Shown: one piece after another, positions 60,669 through 64,000 of the stretch
Numbering within the stretch: the first letter of the stretch is position 1
Layout of the letters: the number at the start of each line of letters is the position of its first letter
Source of the DNA: Prochlorococcus marinus str. MIT 0912
GTDB lineage: Bacteria > Cyanobacteriota > Cyanobacteriia > PCC-6307 > Cyanobiaceae
Length of the DNA stretch: 64,000 nucleotides
Direction: 5' to 3'
NCBI RefSeq assembly: GCF_027359595.1
Contig: NZ_CP114783.1
Span: forward strand, 496,001-560,000
The notes under the pieces: model-generated
Told to the model about the DNA's origin: nothing
Seen by the model: only the letters and a program-made list of their open reading frames with translations
Databases searched by the model: none
Translations under genes and position numbers: made by a program

Positions 60669-62060
60669 TTAATTCAAGATTGCTTTCTCAATATCTTTGA
60701 CTACACGAATGCCGCTTAAATATGCTCCGTGAGTAGTCGCAGAATAATCAAAATTTGTATGTTCTCCACAAAAGAATAATTTCCCATCGACTGGTGTAGA
60801 TAAAACTTTGTAATCTCGAGGAGTTGATCCTGGGGATGGATAAGAATATGCACCAAGAATGTTTTCTTCTTTAGACCATCTTGTTGTAAGAATATCTGTA
60901 GGATCAGGTATATTTTGCCCCCATACATCTCTCAAAACGATCATTGCATCGTTTTTCATTTCTTTTTCATTCATTTGGTCTGCAATAAGAGCATAATCCC
61001 CAACACTTAATCCCAATAAAATATTTTCTCTACTAAAAGTTCGGTAATTTAACCAATAATTCCAACGGCCTTTTATCTCTGTATTTACACCAAAATACTG
61101 AGTTTCTTTATCCCAAAAAACATCATTAAATTTCATTGCTATTTTAGTTACTGATCCAAAACCCAATTTATCAATGCTTTTAATATATTTTTTAGGCAAT
61201 GAAGGCTTGAATTTTATATTTTTTGCTTTCAAAATGCCTAAGGGAACACTGCAAATGATGGAATCACATTTAAGCTCTTTATCATTAGATTGAACTCTTA
61301 CAAAATCCTTATTTGATATATCAATTTCACTGACTTTATTATTCAATCGAATATCTAAATTTTTTGAAAGTTTTTTTATAATTGAATCATATCCATTAGT
61401 AATAATTACATCTGGTTTATCAAAGGCTTTATCGTCGTCATGAAAAACAGCAGAAACCTTTTCTATAGAAGTTCCTTTATCAAATTCAGTATATGCAGAT
61501 AGTGCCCATAACACCCCAGGATCATTTAATGCCGCAGGATAAATATCCTGTATTGCCTTTCTTAAACTTCTCCTATCATTAAGTTCTAATTCTTCATCTA
61601 CAAGATATAAAGCTTTTTCCCATTTTTCTTCAACAGCTGCAAATTTATCATCAGACCATATAGTGCCATCTGCATCGAATGTCGAAATATTATCGTCATT
61701 AGTTAAAAAGTATTTACAACCACTTTTGTCTGCCAATTGTTTTGTTGGATTGTCTTGAGAAGGCCCATGAATCCATCCTGCACCAACTTCAAAAGGAGCA
61801 TCCTTCCCAAGTGACCAATCGGTTTTAATTCGCCCACCAATGTAATTGTTGGCTTCCAGTATGGTTACATTTGCTCCTTTTTGTATAAGTTCGCTTGCTG
61901 CTGTTAATCCAGAAATTCCCGCACCAATTACGATGATATTTTTCCCTTTTAATAATTGAGATTTTCGACCTAATACTGGAGGCATCATCGATGCGCAATA
62001 GGCCAACAGTAATAATTTTAATAATCGTCTACGAGTTAAGATATTTTGATTGATTGGCAT
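60669..62060 (-). CDS. Tat-exported flavin amine oxidase (polyamine/monoamine oxidase family)
   Basis: 463 residues. The N terminus NILTRRRLLKLLLLAYCASM is a twin-arginine signal, so it folds with FAD before export. FAD-binding VIGAGISGLTAASELIQKGA and EANNYIGGRIKTDW (dinucleotide fold and GG doublet) are clear; the C-terminal FFCGEHTNFDYSATTHGAYL SGxR motif closes the site. AGWIHGPSQDNP matches polyamine-oxidase-like members. It oxidises an amine to aldehyde with H2O2; substrate unknown. Upstream of, and probably co-transcribed with, the dienelactone hydrolase. Confidence 0.92.
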   Translation of the reverse strand: MPINQNILTRRRLLKLLLLAYCASMMPPVLGRKSQLLKGKNIIVIGAGISGLTAASELIQKGANVTILEANNYIGGRIKTDWSLGKDAPFEVGAGWIHGPSQDNPTKQLADKSGCKYFLTNDDNISTFDADGTIWSDDKFAAVEEKWEKALYLVDEELELNDRRSLRKAIQDIYPAALNDPGVLWALSAYTEFDKGTSIEKVSAVFHDDDKAFDKPDVIITNGYDSIIKKLSKNLDIRLNNKVSEIDISNKDFVRVQSNDKELKCDSIICSVPLGILKAKNIKFKPSLPKKYIKSIDKLGFGSVTKIAMKFNDVFWDKETQYFGVNTEIKGRWNYWLNYRTFSRENILLGLSVGDYALIADQMNEKEMKNDAMIVLRDVWGQNIPDPTDILTTRWSKEENILGAYSYPSPGSTPRDYKVLSTPVDGKLFFCGEHTNFDYSATTHGAYLSGIRVVKDIEKAILN

Positions 62061-62082
62061 TGGTTTTTTTTTTTTAATTTAA

Positions 62083-62181
62083 TTAGGAATCTGTTGCTTT
62101 GCTACTTGAAAATAAAAATTTATGTGGATTAGGAATCTTTTCTAAATCAAGATTCTCGTTAGGAATTAATTTTTTCTTCAT
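62083..62181 (-). CDS. Possible tiny peptide (32 aa)
   Basis: MKKKLIPNENLDLEKIPNPH... and a short hydrophobic middle. 22 bp before the amine oxidase start. Weak. Confidence 0.3.
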   Translation of the reverse strand: MKKKLIPNENLDLEKIPNPHKFLFSSSKATDS

Positions 62182-62253
62182 CGCACAAACATAAATTTCA
62201 TTGTTTAGAGATAAGCGGCGCCTTCCATTTCCTGGCTAGTCACTTGATTTGTT

Positions 62254-62370
62254 TTAACCAAATACCTCATCCTTTATAAAAGTTTTTTTGGCAGTTCTCT
62301 CTCTAGACCAAATCGCAAATTTTCTGAACTCTTTTAATTCACAATAGGTTAACGTCTCTAAATCTTGTTT
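62254..62370 (-). pseudogene. Start-less frame, possible gene remnant
   Basis: An open frame reads DLETLTYCELKEFRKFAIWS then RERTAKKTFIKDEVFG-stop. The composition is protein-like but no ATG, GTG or TTG lies in frame. May be a truncated gene. Confidence 0.3.
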
Positions 62371-62491
62371 TTTTTAATAAGAGATCAAATATATCTAATA
62401 CTATTTGATCCATTGATTTTTTTGTAGGAGTTTCTCAGCTATTAGTAGTTATTAAAATTTTTTAATACAGAATTGATGTACTTTTATCTGT

Positions 62492-62749
62492 TTAAGCATC
62501 TTCTAAATCCCATAGGGAGTCTTTTCTATTTCCTTTACTGGCGATGCCATCATGTCCTATAGGACCAAGCGCAGCTGAACTATTTGGTTTAGAAATGCCA
62601 TCGCTACCTATAGGGCCAAGATAAACTGAATCATTTTCTTTTTTTAATCCTGTCGTTTTACAAAGATTACCTTCAACAGTCCAAGATCCACCCGCAACAT
62701 CTTTTAGCTCATCAGTTGATAGCTCTTGATCCTTTTTTTCTTCTGACAT
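62492..62749 (-). CDS. Double-glycine leader peptide with tandem LGPIGxDGI core (85 aa)
   Basis: MSEEKKDQELSTDELKDVAG-G leader; core SWTVEGNLCKTTG..., then two near repeats YLGPIGSDGISKPNSS and ALGPIGHDGIASKGN. One Cys. The tandem core may release two similar peptides or be one repetitive product. Class B upstream block present. Confidence 0.82.
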   Translation of the reverse strand: MSEEKKDQELSTDELKDVAGGSWTVEGNLCKTTGLKKENDSVYLGPIGSDGISKPNSSAALGPIGHDGIASKGNRKDSLWDLEDA

Positions 62750-63048
62750 GAGATTTTTCTCTATGGTCTTTACTTTCTAGCAGTGGTCATTGTCGCTGTC
62801 TGAAGGAAGTAAAAATTGTAGACACTTTAGTCAACTATTTCAGTGGTTTTGGTTTTCGCTTGATTCTGCCCTAATCGCTCTTATATCAGCTTGTTTCAAG
62901 ACTTAGAGACACAGGTGTCCCTATCTTTTAAAGCTTAATGCTAAAGAATTATCGGGCCTTCGGACAACCCACATCGAATTAATTTACAAAGGACCCAATA
63001 AACGTTTAATTGTAGTAAAAAATTAGTGCAAACTTCATACTTGACTCA
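62750..63048. other. 299 bp spacer between two peptide genes
   Basis: Holds the class B block of the 62492 gene at 62771-62800 (TACTTTCTAGCAGTGGTCAT and a TGTCGCTGTC neighbour, plus-strand reading). Nothing else recognised. Confidence 0.45.
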
Positions 63049-63309
63049 TCAAGCATCTCCTGACCCATCTCCCTTTTGAGCAGTGTATGCACTACCTTCT
63101 TGATCCATGGTCCAATTAGGATTAGCTTTACCATTACGAAAACGATTTCTTAAAGATTTAAATTTCCCTCTAAAATCTGCTCCATCAACAGTCCACCAAC
63201 CCTTATTTGCTTTTGGCTTGAATTGACTACCACCAAAATCAACAACGCCACCCGCAACATCTTTTAGCTCATTAGTTGATAGCTCTTGATTCATTTCTTC
63301 TTTTGACAT
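63049..63309 (-). CDS. Double-glycine leader peptide, class B (86 aa)
   Basis: MSKEEMNQELSTNELKDVAG-G leader; core with GWWTVDGADFRGKFKSLRNR, basic and Trp-rich, no Cys. Near twin of the leader at 59637. The divergent spacer holds the CRP-type site at 63390 and the class B block at 63331-63370. Confidence 0.82.
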   Translation of the reverse strand: MSKEEMNQELSTNELKDVAGGVVDFGGSQFKPKANKGWWTVDGADFRGKFKSLRNRFRNGKANPNWTMDQEGSAYTAQKGDGSGDA

Positions 63310-63389
63310 GAGATTCCTCTCTAAATTTTCTGCTTTCTAGCAGTGGTTATTGTCGCTGTCTGAAGAAGGAAAAAACTTGAAATAACACT

Positions 63390-63405
63390 TGTGACTAAAC
63401 TCACA
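63390..63405. promoter_or_regulatory. CRP-type site between divergent peptide genes 63049 and 63497
   Basis: TGTGACTAAACTCACA, centre 99.5 bp before the ATG at 63497; the TAGTAA block lies 56 bp from the centre. It may also act on 63049. Confidence 0.78.
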
Positions 63406-63496
63406 GATTAAGCAGAAGTAGATCAACACCTTAGTCATTAATTGGAGAGATAGTAAGTACATCGAAGGGATTCAACCCTCACAACTATCTAAGACA

Positions 63497-63721
63497 ATGA
63501 ACAACACTGAACTCACTCTTGATCAAGAACTAAGTCTTAATGAACTTGAAGATATTTCTGGAGGCTTATGTCCTGCCAGTATGCTCGTAGGTGCAATGTT
63601 CGCAACTGTTGTCATTGGCTGGGTTGCTGCTGAGAAAGCCGGCAGTCCTGGAAGTTTTAAGTCTTCATTTGGTGGAAAAGACAAGAATAAAAAAAAGAAT
63701 AAAAAGCAAGAAGATAACTAA
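63497..63721 (+). CDS. Double-glycine leader peptide with hydrophobic core and Lys tail (74 aa)
   Basis: MNNTELTLDQELSLNELEDI-SGG leader; core LCPASMLVGAMFATVVIGWV is a membrane-spanning stretch, ended by a Lys/Asn-rich tail (KDKNKKKNKKQEDN). Bacteriocin-like. The leader DNA and its 5' region match the genes at 59270 and 58826. Terminator at 63757. Confidence 0.85.
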   Translation: MNNTELTLDQELSLNELEDISGGLCPASMLVGAMFATVVIGWVAAEKAGSPGSFKSSFGGKDKNKKKNKKQEDN

Positions 63722-63756
63722 ATCAAAATTACATAATTAATAATTCAATTCGTCTA

Positions 63757-63785
63757 AAAGCACTCATTAACTGGGTGCTTTCTTC
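63757..63785 (+). terminator. Rho-independent terminator
   Basis: AAAAGCACtcattaactggGTGCTTTC, a twin of the hairpin at 37857. Confidence 0.75.
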
Positions 63786-63911
63786 TTGTTTAAGCTGTTA
63801 TCAAAATGAGAAGGAAGAAGAGAAAGACGATAGAAAAGAAATAAACTGAACAAGTCGAAGTCGCAGAACTTGTTGGTTCTCACTCGGCATTAAAGCATTT
63901 CTAAAAATCTA

Positions 63912-64000
63912 ATGTCATTCACATGTGCTTTCGCATGGTTTTGTGCTGTGCTCATGGTTCCTCTAATGCTATTTATGTGGGCATTGGATACTAAGAAAAC
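63912..64000 (+). CDS. Small membrane protein, cut by the window end
   Basis: MSFTCAFAWFCAVLMVPLML then FMWALDTKK..., one helix. The stop is beyond 64000, so length is unknown. Confidence 0.45.
   Translation, partial: MSFTCAFAWFCAVLMVPLMLFMWALDTKK

Noticed and set aside
1..64000. tRNA or rRNA genes
   Set aside because: No cloverleaf with a GTTCRA T-arm or rRNA-like sequence was found by eye on either strand; a tRNAscan run would settle it.

Overview
The window reads as chromosomal DNA of a marine picocyanobacterium, most likely a low-light Prochlorococcus. It is AT-rich, starts inside psbA (photosystem II D1), carries nine high-light-inducible (hli) genes in two clusters plus a singleton, has two cyanobacterial MGEAKRRK (DUF2839-type) genes, and holds dozens of very small single-helix membrane proteins typical of Prochlorococcus islands. 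No tRNA, rRNA, CRISPR array or complete mobile element was recognised. Family names rest on motifs read by eye; no database search was run.

Layout. 1-5 kb: psbA end, a hypothetical gene, the repair glycosylase nei, a fibrillin-like gene, then small paralogous genes. 5-20 kb: accessory region of tiny genes and gene relics (cupin, tyrosine recombinase and DUF3764-like pseudogenes), the first hli cluster, a cupin lipoprotein, then a ferredoxin at 20.4 kb. 21-38 kb: a calpain-like protease, a CHAT-domain protein divergent from a two-partner-secretion (TpsB/FhaC) outer-membrane transporter, a CHASE2 adenylate cyclase, DUF928 and DUF3307 proteins, a CRP-type regulator, a protein with two cyclic-nucleotide-type domains, and a three-gene peptide exporter (ABC transporter, HlyD-type adaptor, ABC transporter with C39 peptidase). 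38-49 kb: two double-glycine-leader peptide genes, then a 2706-residue repeat-rich metalloprotease and a 712-residue RCC1-repeat protein that share an almost identical C-terminal tail. 50-58 kb: more tiny membrane genes, clpS-like, a second copy of the hli cluster, rluF. 58.8-64 kb: six more double-glycine peptide genes, a dienelactone hydrolase and a Tat-exported flavin amine oxidase.

How it fits together. The strongest signal is a candidate local cAMP secretion regulon. A cyclase that can make cAMP, a CRP homologue that keeps the R-E-T-x-x-R recognition helix of E. coli CRP, and perfect TGTGA-N6-TCACA sites lie in one window. Such sites stand about 98-124 bp before four peptide genes (38452, 59098, 59449, 63497) and before the calpain-like protease, plus one before the DUF3307-DUF928 pair. 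The peptide promoters share a further block 56 bp from the site centre. The exporter carries the peptidase expected to cut these GG leaders. No peptide-modifying enzyme was found here.

Other points: an A AAA AAG slippery heptamer, the same as in dnaX, exactly where the cyclase reading frame breaks; a ten-G tract in the exporter adaptor and an eight-G tract in the RCC1 protein; and two 1.1-kb hli cluster copies in direct orientation about 40 kb apart, with one gene diverged inside otherwise near-identical copies.
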